Origin: Aeromonas veronii
GTDB lineage: Bacteria; Pseudomonadota; Gammaproteobacteria; Enterobacterales; Aeromonadaceae
DNA: 64,000 nt
NCBI RefSeq assembly: GCF_040215105.1
Contig: NZ_CP157875.1
Location: 3,807,001-3,871,000 of the forward strand
Direction: 5' to 3'
The first letter of the stretch is position 1; the number at the start of each line of letters is the position of its first letter. Made by a program: the position numbers and the translations under genes. This document shows positions 54,314 to 63,195 of this stretch, in pieces. The notes beneath the pieces were generated by a model. It did no database searches, was not told the origin of the DNA, and saw only the letters and a list, made by a program, of their open reading frames with translations.

Positions 54314-56688
54314 TGCAGATTGGCAAAGACGAAATCGCCGTACTCGGCATCGCCGTCATAGGTGGCCTTGCTACGGCCAAGGCCGTAACCCAGGCTCAGG
54401 GCTGATGAGATAACCCAGTCATGGCGGTAGCTGAGCTGCCAGCCCTGACTGCCGCCATAACCCTGTTGCCAGTAGCTGTTGCTGGACAGAAAGAGACCCT
54501 GGGTCAGGCTACGGTTGGCGTCCAGCGGCAGGCGATAGCGGGCGCCCAGCTCCAGTTCCAGGTTGCGATCCTCGAGAGGGTTGAAGTAATCCACCTCGAC
54601 GTCATCGTTGCGGGAGCTGGCGGCGCGCAAGGTGCCATCGAGCCACCAGCGGTCGCGGCGCCACAGGTCCTGGCGCACGAAGCCGGAGACGCTCTTGCGC
54701 AGGTTGCCGTCGCCAAGATCCATCAGCTCGAGTTGAGCCCCCGCCTCCCGGCTCTCGTCCTGGCGCCAGTTCAGCGCGAGCTGATATTGATCGGCGTAGT
54801 CGCCCCGGGCGAGTGCCCGCAGGGGGGTGTCGGCACTGTTGAGGTTGACGGCTCCCGCGAGGGACCACTGATCCCCGAGCCGCCAGTCCAGTCGGTTCCA
54901 CAGATAGCCCCTGTGGTTCAGCTCAGAACCCGTCCCTGCCTCCAGCGTCCATTGTAACGGGTAGAACGCGAGCTCCATGCCAAGGCCGCTGTAGGCGGCG
55001 CGCTCGGGTTCATTGTCGAACTCGCCAAAGCCCCCCTGACGGCGCACGAACAAACGATGGCCCGCGTCGCTGCGGGCGCTGTAGAGACGGGCGTCGTAGC
55101 GCCAGTCTCGGCTCGCCAGCACGGATCCCCCCTCGCTGCTGCCGTGGTTGAACTCGGTCATCAGGGTGGGCGCCTGTTCCTGCTTGAGACGCTGACCCAG
55201 CGCCTTGCGATCCCGGTTGCCATCCCCCAGGGCGCGGATGCGGGCCGGGGTCTGTTGCCACTGACCCCGATCGAGGCGGGCATTGAGCCGCCCCGGTTCG
55301 AGTTGCACCTGACTGGCGGGAGCCAGCCAGCGAGCCGCCTGGGCATAGGCCTCATCGGCCCGATCCGGCTGACCACGCCAGCGGCGCAGATCCCCGAGCT
55401 GCATCCAGAGCCAGGGGTTGGCTGGCGCACTGTCAAGCCAGCCAAGCAGTTGGCGCTCGGCCTCATCGGCCTGGCCGCGCCAGGCCAGCAGGAGGTTTTG
55501 CAACTGCAGCAGCCGTTCGTAATCGTCGTTGTCCATGCGGGTGTTGCCGGTGAAGTCCCAGCGGGTCAGGGGTTCCTGCCACTGGGTCAGCACCCCGCTG
55601 GCCGCCTCATAACGTTCCTGATCCGCGTAGGCATAGAAGCGCTTCTCCCGCAGCTCCTTGTCCGCCGGCATCCGCTGTGCCAGCTCGTCGTAGATGAGGC
55701 TGGCCTCACGGCTGCGCCCAAGGCCCGCCAGGGCATCGGCGCGAGCCATCAGCACATAATCGGGCTGGGCCTCTTTGGCCAGCAGGGCGGCGGAGCCCCG
55801 CTCGGCGAGTGCGAAGCGCCCGAGGGCCACCAGAGTCACGATGCGATCCCGTTCGTTGCTCACATGAAGGGGGTGATCGCTCGGCGCCTTGTCGAGGATC
55901 CGCTCCTGCAACGCCAGCGCCCGCTGCAATGCGTGGGTGGTGAGCGCGGGATCCTCGGTCTGGGCGATACTGCGCAGCAGGCTGACCGCCTCATAGTGAT
56001 CCAGCCAGAGCCGGTCGATCTGATTGAACAGCGCAGGGTGCTGGCGCATCAGATCCGACGCCGCCGGGCCCGCTCCCAGGCTCACCGCGACCCGATAGAG
56101 CGCCAGCAGCTGCTCGGGGTTGTCGGGGTCCCGCTCCAGCCACTGCTGACGGGCCAGCATCTCCCCCATGGCATCATCCTGTCTGCGCGCCCCATAGATA
56201 CGGGCATCCAGAATGGCCTCATCCCGGCCGAATCGGGACTCATAATCGCTGGCGGCCTGCCGGGCCAGGGTCAGGTTGCCCTGATCGCTGGCGCTCAGGT
56301 AGAGACCGAGCCAGGCATTGCGGTTATCCGGCGCCCGCCCCTGCAAGATGCGGTAGTAGCTGATGGCGAGGGGATAACGACGCTCGTCCCGCGCCGCTCT
56401 GGCGAGAGCTTCGAGGGAGACATCGGAGATGGGTTTGAACTCGCAGGGCTCACAGCTCGCCAGGGCGGCTGCCGGATCCTTGCGCCAGAGTTGCACGGCG
56501 ATGAGGTCGTCGAGCACCTTGCCATCCTGGCTGCGCCGGTAGAGGGCATCCAGACCTGCGGCAGCACGCTCGAGCTGCCCCTGCCGCGCCTGGATGACCC
56601 AGGCTTCTCTTTCCTGATCGAGCGCCCCCGCCCGGGACAACCCGGGCAACAACGCGAGAAGATAAAACATGCGATTCATTCGCAACAT
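54298..56688 (-). CDS. pgaA: PNAG export porin PgaA
   Basis: An outer-membrane exporter of close to 800 residues (E. coli PgaA is 807). An N-terminal signal sequence (MFYLLALLPGLSRA) precedes TPR repeats to about residue 480. A C-terminal 16-strand-type beta barrel follows, ending in a terminal Phe-Leu and rich in alternating aromatic strands (VELGARYRLPLD-like). No candidate start has a good ribosome site. 56688 is used because it gives a compact signal peptide; 56715 and 56679 are alternatives. First gene of pgaABCD, transcribed from the gap at 56716-57060. Confidence 0.93.
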   Translation of the reverse strand: MLRMNRMFYLLALLPGLSRAGALDQEREAWVIQARQGQLERAAAGLDALYRRSQDGKVLDDLIAVQLWRKDPAAALASCEPCEFKPISDVSLEALARAARDERRYPLAISYYRILQGRAPDNRNAWLGLYLSASDQGNLTLARQAASDYESRFGRDEAILDARIYGARRQDDAMGEMLARQQWLERDPDNPEQLLALYRVAVSLGAGPAASDLMRQHPALFNQIDRLWLDHYEAVSLLRSIAQTEDPALTTHALQRALALQERILDKAPSDHPLHVSNERDRIVTLVALGRFALAERGSAALLAKEAQPDYVLMARADALAGLGRSREASLIYDELAQRMPADKELREKRFYAYADQERYEAASGVLTQWQEPLTRWDFTGNTRMDNDDYERLLQLQNLLLAWRGQADEAERQLLGWLDSAPANPWLWMQLGDLRRWRGQPDRADEAYAQAARWLAPASQVQLEPGRLNARLDRGQWQQTPARIRALGDGNRDRKALGQRLKQEQAPTLMTEFNHGSSEGGSVLASRDWRYDARLYSARSDAGHRLFVRRQGGFGEFDNEPERAAYSGLGMELAFYPLQWTLEAGTGSELNHRGYLWNRLDWRLGDQWSLAGAVNLNSADTPLRALARGDYADQYQLALNWRQDESREAGAQLELMDLGDGNLRKSVSGFVRQDLWRRDRWWLDGTLRAASSRNDDVEVDYFNPLEDRNLELELGARYRLPLDANRSLTQGLFLSSNSYWQQGYGGSQGWQLSYRHDWVISSALSLGYGLGRSKATYDGDAEYGDFVFANLQWSFL

Positions 56689-56715
56689 ACACCCAGATTT
56701 CGTGGCGCCAGCCAT

Positions 56716-57060
56716 GGCGGATCAGGGTTGAGCCTGATCATTCAACGGGACATGGACACTCGGGGATTTGAGGGTGAAAGGCAGAGATTGCCCTTCGTAT
56801 GTGCGGTCCAGCCATCTCCAGAGGAGACCTGCGACTTTCCGAACCCGATTCACATCGGGGGTGGCGAGGCGGTCGATTTTGAGTCTGCGTCGACATTAGT
56901 CAATGGGGGGATATTATGAACTTGGCCTGAACGCAGACTGATGGTGGGGATAAAATTTGCGGCGAAAAACATTGTTATGGCCAGGGTTATCAAGCCATAT
57001 CGATTAATAGACGCTACCTGAGGCTGATAATTCGCTATTAAAATTAACAGTTTTAAACGG
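56716..57060. other. Gap between the nfr-like operon and pgaA
   Basis: About 345 AT-richer bases that should contain the pgaA promoter. On the minus strand a TTGACT hexamer near 56900 is followed 16 bases later by CAAAAT, and TAATAT occurs nearby; neither pair is convincing. No gene is supported. Confidence 0.45.
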
Positions 57061-57093
57061 CAGGGGCTGCGACCTCAAGTGTCGCAGCCCCTG
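57061..57093 (-). terminator. Terminator of the nfr-like operon
   Basis: A perfect 13-bp CAGGGGCTGCGAC / GTCGCAGCCCCTG stem with a 7-nt loop. On the minus strand the sequence continues CCGTTTAAAAC. It overlaps the end of the DUF4434 gene's downstream side and separates it from pgaA. Confidence 0.8.
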
Positions 57094-57096
57094 GCT

Positions 57097-57990
57097 TCAA
57101 CGCAGGTCTGCCAAGCCTGGCAAGTAGCGCAAGGAGAAGAACCAGCGCTGGCTGCCGCACCGGCCCGGTGCCGACCAGAGAGCCCGTTGCTGGCTCTCAG
57201 CCAGGGGCTTGGCCTGGAAGGCGCCTTCGCCCTGCTGCTGGACGAACAGCTCGTGGATGAGCCCGGCCACCCGTCCCTCGCAGGGCTCGAGGGCGCTCAG
57301 ATAGAGGTTCCGCTCCGGCTGACTCAATACGCCGGTCCCGCTGCCATCCTGCACCAGCAGGCTCACCCCGTTCTGCGCCATCAGGGTCAGCATTTCCCGA
57401 TAGGCTTCAGGGCTCATCTTGCCGGTAAAGAAGCTGCTGATATAGACGGGCACCGGGTTCAACTCATTGAGCGCCTTGCCAAGACTCGCTAGGTGACGAG
57501 CCAGCAGTGCCTGGCGCTCGGGCGCTCGCCAGTTGAGATCATCGAGTTCGGCAGGCAGGTACCAGCCTGCGATGTGCCCCTCGCCGAGACGCGCCTGCCA
57601 TTCCTGCGCCAGCGAGAGGTTGTGGCTCTCCTGCTGACCGAGATAGCGATCGAGATGACCTGCGCTCTGATCCTGATGCTGGAAGAATTCGGGGTCGGAA
57701 TAGAGTCCCAGGATCAGGGTCAGTCCCGCCTCGTTGACACGCTTGAGCCGATCCGTCAGCCAGGCGCTCTCCTCCGGCTTGGCGAAGGCCTCACCGTAAC
57801 GGGTCCATTGCACGATCAGGGTATCGAAACCTTCCCGTTTCACCTGGGCCAGGATCTCGTCCCAGCGCGCCTCGCCGATGGCGGCATCCCGCAGCTGGGG
57901 CTGATAAATAATCCCCTGACTCGCCTGGGCGGGCCATGCCGCCGCCAGCAGGATGAGAGTCAATGCCGTTATCCAATGTCTCATCACCAT
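57097..57990 (-). CDS. Exported DUF4434-like TIM-barrel protein
   Basis: A 297-residue protein with signal peptide (LTLILLAAAWPAQA). The mature part looks like a glycosidase-type TIM barrel: GIIYQPQLRDAAIG, FDTLIVQWTRYGE, LTLILGLYSDPEFFQ, HIAGWYLPAELDDLNW with a candidate catalytic Glu, and VYISSFFTGKMSP. This is the DUF4434 pattern. It starts inside the end of nfrA (7-base overlap), so it belongs to that operon. By position it parallels the hydrolase domain of PgaB. The E. coli nfrBA locus is followed by ybcH, possibly its counterpart; this should be tested by alignment. Catalytic activity is not shown. Confidence 0.8.
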   Translation of the reverse strand: MVMRHWITALTLILLAAAWPAQASQGIIYQPQLRDAAIGEARWDEILAQVKREGFDTLIVQWTRYGEAFAKPEESAWLTDRLKRVNEAGLTLILGLYSDPEFFQHQDQSAGHLDRYLGQQESHNLSLAQEWQARLGEGHIAGWYLPAELDDLNWRAPERQALLARHLASLGKALNELNPVPVYISSFFTGKMSPEAYREMLTLMAQNGVSLLVQDGSGTGVLSQPERNLYLSALEPCEGRVAGLIHELFVQQQGEGAFQAKPLAESQQRALWSAPGRCGSQRWFFSLRYLPGLADLR

Positions 57991-60944
57991 CTCACTCCCA
58001 TGGTCATCATCAGGGTGCCTTTGTCGTAGTCATCGCCGGTTTCGATGTCCTTGATGACGGGATTGCTCTTCAGTCTGTGCTGGTATTCGATCCCCAGGCT
58101 CAGCTTGTGGGGCCAGGCATCGTAGCGGGTCTCCCCGAACCAGTGATTCCAGCGCACCCCGACGCCCCCCATCAGCAGGGTGTAGTCATCGGATCCCGAC
58201 GAATATTCCACCGTGCCCCCCTCAGCGTTGTAATAACCCCGATCCGGGCTCTTGTCATTCCAGTACTGGCGCCCCTGCACATGGGCATAGGGCTCGAGGG
58301 TGTCACCCCAGCGGATCTTGTGGTGATAGCTGAGACGATAATCGGCTACCAGGCTGGTCTGCTGTGAACGCAGGTAGCGAGCCGCATCTAGATAGAGGTT
58401 CTGGGCCCACCAGCCACTCTCCCCCACATGCCACTCATCGCTGTATTTACCGTCATTCAGGAAGGAGGCGCTGGCCCGGATCAGGGTGTCGTGCTCGCCC
58501 CCCTGGCTGTTGTTGAGGGGGATCAGCTCCTCGGCCGCGAGGAAAAAAGTCTGGCTGGAAAAAGGTTTCCATCGCAGCCCTATCCCCAGAGTCGGATCCC
58601 TGAAGTCGAGAGGATTGCTGCCTCTGTCCTCGGCATAGGTACCGTCGTAGGGGGTGCCTTCATTGAGGTGATAGATCTGCTGGCTCTGGCTACTGCCATA
58701 GAGACGACCGTAGACGGAGAGCGTCTTGCCATTGCGAATGGGCTCGTCCCCCAGACGATACTCCACCTCGGTCTGGGCATAGCTCTGGGCCACGGCATTG
58801 CCCCCGATACCGCTTACTGTACCGGCCCCGGTACCGGTCCAGGCATCGAAGCTGTAGGTCCAGCGGCGTCCCAGATCCTCGTGCAAACGCCTCAGGTCGT
58901 AACGCAGCTGCGCCGGTTGCTCCCCGTCGATGGCCTTGGCGGCGTAGTCCCGCGCCTTCTGGTTGTGAGCGAGGGACTGGTTGATATAAACCAGCTGCTC
59001 GGCAAGCTGGGTATCTCCCGGCCGGTAGATGGACTCCAGCCAGTCACTGGCCGCCTGCTTCTCGTCATTGCCCAGCAGGGCATAGCCATAGGCGAGTTGA
59101 TACTCCCGGTTGTCCGGCTCCAGTCGATTGGCGGAATGCAGCGCCGTGCGAGCCTGCGCCGTCTGGCCGAGGTGCTGATGATGCTGAGCCAGTTGCGCAT
59201 AGTCCGATGCCTCGGGCGACAGGGCGATGGCTTTCTCAAGGCTGGCGATGGCCTCTTCATCCTGCTGGGTACTGGCCAGAGCACGCCAGTATGCCGCCCC
59301 CTGGGGCAGGCCGGCCCGCCGATACCCATCCAGCCATTGCCTGGCCTGGGACTGATCGCCGGCATCCAGGGCCGACTGGATGGCGGCCATCTGCTCCTGC
59401 TGCTCGGGAGCCAGAGTCACCTGCTGCCAGGCCTTGAGTGCCGCCCCATAGTGGTGATTCTCATAGGCCTGGTAAGCCAGCTGGCGCACATCCTGCGGCA
59501 AGCCGAAGCTGGCGGCCCGGGCGAAGGCATATTCCGCCAGACCCGGCTTGGTCTGGCGATAACAGTGGCCGAGCGCTCGCCAGCTGTCGGCATCATAGTC
59601 TGCGGCGAGATCCCCCAGCACCCGTACCACACCGTCACACTGGCCCGACTGGGCCAGCAGACCGGCTTGCAGGCTTCGCAGTCCGGGCTCAGGCAGCGGT
59701 TCGGCCAACCGATCTGGCAGAGGCGCGGCTCCTTTCTCCCCTTGCAACAGGGTCAGACGCCGGATCAGGGTTTCCCGCCCGGCCTGGCTGGCCCCCTTGT
59801 AGGGCCAGTAGTCGATGAGCAGCGCCCGGCTCGCGGCCGTGAGGCCCGCCTGCTGCAGGCGATAGCTCACCTGCTCGAGCGTAGCCATGGGCTGACGCGA
59901 GCCCCTGATGAGCTGACGCCCCTCGCTGGCCAGTTTGTTCCACTGGCGCTGATGCAGGGCGGACTCGAAAGCGAGCTCCGCATTCCCTTGCGCCGGCGTC
60001 CTGGCCAGCAGCCTGTCCAGCTCGGCCCAGCGCCCCTCGCGGCGCAGCACCGGCAACATCAGGCTGGTATAAAATCCCTGATTCTCGGCAAATTGCAGGG
60101 TCTCGTCGCTGCCGAGGGTCTGGTTATTGGCGGCCAGTTGCAGCCACTCCCGCTCCTGATCCGCCCGTTGGAACTGCGGGGCATGGGCCTGCTGGTAGCG
60201 GCCGAGGGTCGCTCCTCGCTGATCCTTGCCAAGGGCCAGGGCAATGGCCAAGTCCAGCTCTGCATCATCGCTTGGCAACCGGTGGCGCAAGGCCACGGCC
60301 TGTTCGACCTTGTCCTGTGCCAGCAGCATGTTGACCCACTGTTTCGTCTCGCCGGGTCCGAGCTTGCCCGCCTTGTCCAACCAGGCGAACTGACCCGCGG
60401 CCAGGGGCCAGTTCTGTTCCCCCAGAGCACGCTGCAGCAAGTTGCGCCGCAGACCAAGGCCCTGGGAACTGTCCGCCAGGGCGGGATCCTCCAGCGCCGT
60501 GGCCAGCGCGCCCAGATCCCCATCCAGCAGATCACGTTCGGCTCTCGCCACCTTGCACTCGAGCTGATTGCAGGCCGGATCCAGTGGGTTCTTGCGCTGC
60601 AGCCCCTCGGCCATGGCAAGCAGTTCGGCGTACCCCGGCGTGATGGATAGCTGCTCATGGATCAGCGCAGCGGCATGTTTGTCCTGACCAAAATGCTCGT
60701 AGGCCCGTGCCAGATAGAGTGCGATGACCGGGTTCTCGGGCTGCAACTTGCGAGCCTGTTCAAACTCGGCGATGGCCCTGTCACGATGCCCCCGTTCCAG
60801 AGCAGAAAATCCTTTTTGAAGGTGTGGGTACAGCACGAAACGCTGATAACTACTCACCCCTGGACCCAGGTCATATTCCGCCGGGGCGGCCATGGCACCC
60901 TGCCCGAGCAAGAGCCCGGACAGGAGCAGTAATTCGGGACGCAT
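57984..60944 (-). CDS. nfrA: NfrA-like outer-membrane exopolysaccharide exporter
   Basis: A 986-residue outer-membrane protein (E. coli NfrA about 990), known there as the phage N4 receptor and export partner of NfrB. After a signal peptide (LLLLSGLLLGQGAMA) come many TPR-type helices, e.g. ALERGHRDRAIAEFEQARKL and NPVIALYLARAYEHFG, then QLRYDLRRLHEDLGRRW and a C-terminal beta-barrel domain of about 270 residues with alternating strands ending MTMGVRW. It resembles PgaA in architecture. The ATG at 60944 shares its A with the nfrB stop (TGATG) and has AGAGGAG 7 bases upstream. Confidence 0.9.
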   Translation of the reverse strand: MRPELLLLSGLLLGQGAMAAPAEYDLGPGVSSYQRFVLYPHLQKGFSALERGHRDRAIAEFEQARKLQPENPVIALYLARAYEHFGQDKHAAALIHEQLSITPGYAELLAMAEGLQRKNPLDPACNQLECKVARAERDLLDGDLGALATALEDPALADSSQGLGLRRNLLQRALGEQNWPLAAGQFAWLDKAGKLGPGETKQWVNMLLAQDKVEQAVALRHRLPSDDAELDLAIALALGKDQRGATLGRYQQAHAPQFQRADQEREWLQLAANNQTLGSDETLQFAENQGFYTSLMLPVLRREGRWAELDRLLARTPAQGNAELAFESALHQRQWNKLASEGRQLIRGSRQPMATLEQVSYRLQQAGLTAASRALLIDYWPYKGASQAGRETLIRRLTLLQGEKGAAPLPDRLAEPLPEPGLRSLQAGLLAQSGQCDGVVRVLGDLAADYDADSWRALGHCYRQTKPGLAEYAFARAASFGLPQDVRQLAYQAYENHHYGAALKAWQQVTLAPEQQEQMAAIQSALDAGDQSQARQWLDGYRRAGLPQGAAYWRALASTQQDEEAIASLEKAIALSPEASDYAQLAQHHQHLGQTAQARTALHSANRLEPDNREYQLAYGYALLGNDEKQAASDWLESIYRPGDTQLAEQLVYINQSLAHNQKARDYAAKAIDGEQPAQLRYDLRRLHEDLGRRWTYSFDAWTGTGAGTVSGIGGNAVAQSYAQTEVEYRLGDEPIRNGKTLSVYGRLYGSSQSQQIYHLNEGTPYDGTYAEDRGSNPLDFRDPTLGIGLRWKPFSSQTFFLAAEELIPLNNSQGGEHDTLIRASASFLNDGKYSDEWHVGESGWWAQNLYLDAARYLRSQQTSLVADYRLSYHHKIRWGDTLEPYAHVQGRQYWNDKSPDRGYYNAEGGTVEYSSGSDDYTLLMGGVGVRWNHWFGETRYDAWPHKLSLGIEYQHRLKSNPVIKDIETGDDYDKGTLMMTMGVRW

Positions 60945-63190
60945 CAAACGGTCTCCTCTTTCTGTCGCGCCAGCCAGGCTTCATCATTCACCCCGGCCGC
61001 CCGCAGCAAGTCATGCACATTCAGTTGATAGCGGTTCTGCAGCCCCTTGGCCTGGGCCAGCACCTGTTCGCTGACCACTTCCTGATCGACCAGAAAGTCC
61101 CCAAGCACCTCTTCACTGCTCTCGTGGCGCAGCAACAGGGAGCGCAGCGCCGCCTCGTCGATATGACCGAGGGAGGTGAGGATCTCCGGCAGCATCACCT
61201 GGCTCGCCTGATAGCGGGACCAGATATCGGCGTAGCCGGCCTCATCGATCAGGCCATCGGCCAGGGCTTTTTGCAGCACGCCCTTGGGGTCGGTACGCGT
61301 GGATCGCACATACCAGCGACGCAGCCCCAGGGTGACTTCCCCCTTGCAGGCAATCACATAGGAGACCCGCGATGCGAGCTTGCGCGACAGAGCGCCAAGA
61401 GAGACAGGGTCCAGATAGGTTTCGCACCCCAGCACCAGCACCTCTTTCTCCATGCGCAGGGGGATTACCCCGTAATGCACAGCCACGTTGGGAGGCACCT
61501 TCTCCAGCAGGTCCTCGGGCAGGCTGAAGGCATCGACGTGCTCCCAGGCGACCCCGCTCTGCTCCGCCACACCGGCGGCCAGCTGTTCCGGGGTGATCAG
61601 GCCCTGATGCACCAGGCTGCTGCCAAGGCGCAGACCCGGCTCCATGTTCAGTACTGCCTCGTCCAGCTGCTGCTTGCTCAGGCTGCCCTGGCTAACCAGG
61701 ATCTGGCCGAGGGGACGGCGCGCCCGGTTCTCCTCCCCGAGGCTCGGGAAGTCGTGGGTGGTCTTGTCCCAGGCCACCCGACGGGGATCCCCCTGGGCGA
61801 TGATCTGGGAGAGGGCCCGCCAGTTCGCCATGAAGTTGATGATGTTGCCCCAGAACAGCCGGGGAATGGACATCATCCCCTGGATCAGGCCGTAGTAGCG
61901 GGTCACGAAGATCATCCGCTGCAACATGCGGTTGCTCATCAGAAACATGTTGATCCAAAGCAGGGTGATCAACCAGCTGTCCCCCTCGAAGATGGAGAGG
62001 AAGTAGTAGGGATCCGGCGCCAGCCACTGGTAGAGGATGAGGGCCAGCAGTTGCAGCAGGATCAGGCTGGCGGTGAAGCTGAGGAAGTTGGTCAGCGCCC
62101 CCTTGCGATCACGCCAGAGGAAGTAGTTGAGCTTCCAGTTGTTGCTCCACTTGTGGGTCTTGAAGCCTTGATAGACGATGCCGATGATCCAGCGGGATTT
62201 CTGTCGCACCGCGGTCTGGAAGGTATCGGGGAAGTATTCTCGCACGCAGATGACGTTGGTATCCCGCTCGTGCATGCCAAGCCGCCAGCGCTTGTTCGGG
62301 GTGCTCCTGGCCTCGCGGATGACGGGGAAGCGTACGAACACCTCCTCCATCCCCTTCTCCTTGAGTCGAAAACCGATGTCATAGTCTTCCGTCAGGCTCT
62401 GCACGTCAAAAGCGATACCGTCGCCGTCTTCCAGCAGGGCGATGACGGCCCGGCGGCTGAAACAGGTGCCCACTCCGGCACTGGGCACTTGGCCGGAGAC
62501 GGCCTCGCGCACCGGCACATCCTTGCTGTGCAGCTCGGCGAATTCGTCCAAGTAATGCAGGCTGGTGAAGTTGTACCAGGGACGTTCGAAGGGGTAGACG
62601 GGGATCTGGATCAGATCCTTGCGATCCACCAGATAGTTGAACAGCCGCAGCTCCATGTCCGAGATGACATCCTCGGCATCGTGCAGAATGAAGCCGGCGA
62701 AGGAGAGGTTGGCCTTTCGTTCGAACTGGAAGATGGCATCGAGCACATTGTTGAGGCAATCCGCCTTGCTGGTCGGCCCCGGCCGGGCGCAGACCACCTT
62801 ATGCACATTGGGGAAGCGGGCGCAGACTTCGTCCACATCCTTCTGGGTGTCGGGATCATTGGGATAGGTGCCGACGAAGATCTGGTAGTTCTCGTAGTCA
62901 AAGCGGGTCGCCGCCAGCTCCGCCATCTGACCGATCACCCCGGTCTCATGCCAGGCGGGCACCATGATGGCGAGAGGCTGCTCCTCCCGTTCATAGAGTG
63001 CCGGGTATTCCAGACGTTCGTGGCGACGATAGACGGTCAGTCGCCGCCAGGTGGCGCGCAGCCAATAGACTGCATCGATAAAGAGATCGTCGACGCCGCT
63101 CACCAGCATGGCCATCGCCACCACGATGGCGATCAGCTTCAGACCGTAGAGATAGGTGGCAAAGCCATCAACCAGCCAATATTCCGACAT
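60944..63190 (-). CDS. nfrB: NfrB-like c-di-GMP-responsive polysaccharide synthase
   Basis: A 748-residue inner-membrane protein: a TM helix near residues 12-35, a GT2 domain (MVPAWHETG 76-84, HDAED 170-174, TEDYD 267-271, QKSRW 330-334), several TM helices (about 365-455), and a C-terminal MshEN-type region. That region shows the RxLGxxL-x3-G pattern at 491-502 and a full RLGSSLVHQG...L...Q motif at 521-544. Such motifs bind c-di-GMP in MshE and NfrB. The ATG at 63190 is chosen because GGGG lies 8 bases upstream; a GTG at 63199 overlaps the epimerase stop and has no site. Likely product: a ManNAc-type glycan. Confidence 0.92.
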   Translation of the reverse strand: MSEYWLVDGFATYLYGLKLIAIVVAMAMLVSGVDDLFIDAVYWLRATWRRLTVYRRHERLEYPALYEREEQPLAIMVPAWHETGVIGQMAELAATRFDYENYQIFVGTYPNDPDTQKDVDEVCARFPNVHKVVCARPGPTSKADCLNNVLDAIFQFERKANLSFAGFILHDAEDVISDMELRLFNYLVDRKDLIQIPVYPFERPWYNFTSLHYLDEFAELHSKDVPVREAVSGQVPSAGVGTCFSRRAVIALLEDGDGIAFDVQSLTEDYDIGFRLKEKGMEEVFVRFPVIREARSTPNKRWRLGMHERDTNVICVREYFPDTFQTAVRQKSRWIIGIVYQGFKTHKWSNNWKLNYFLWRDRKGALTNFLSFTASLILLQLLALILYQWLAPDPYYFLSIFEGDSWLITLLWINMFLMSNRMLQRMIFVTRYYGLIQGMMSIPRLFWGNIINFMANWRALSQIIAQGDPRRVAWDKTTHDFPSLGEENRARRPLGQILVSQGSLSKQQLDEAVLNMEPGLRLGSSLVHQGLITPEQLAAGVAEQSGVAWEHVDAFSLPEDLLEKVPPNVAVHYGVIPLRMEKEVLVLGCETYLDPVSLGALSRKLASRVSYVIACKGEVTLGLRRWYVRSTRTDPKGVLQKALADGLIDEAGYADIWSRYQASQVMLPEILTSLGHIDEAALRSLLLRHESSEEVLGDFLVDQEVVSEQVLAQAKGLQNRYQLNVHDLLRAAGVNDEAWLARQKEETV

Positions 63191-63195
63191 CAGGA

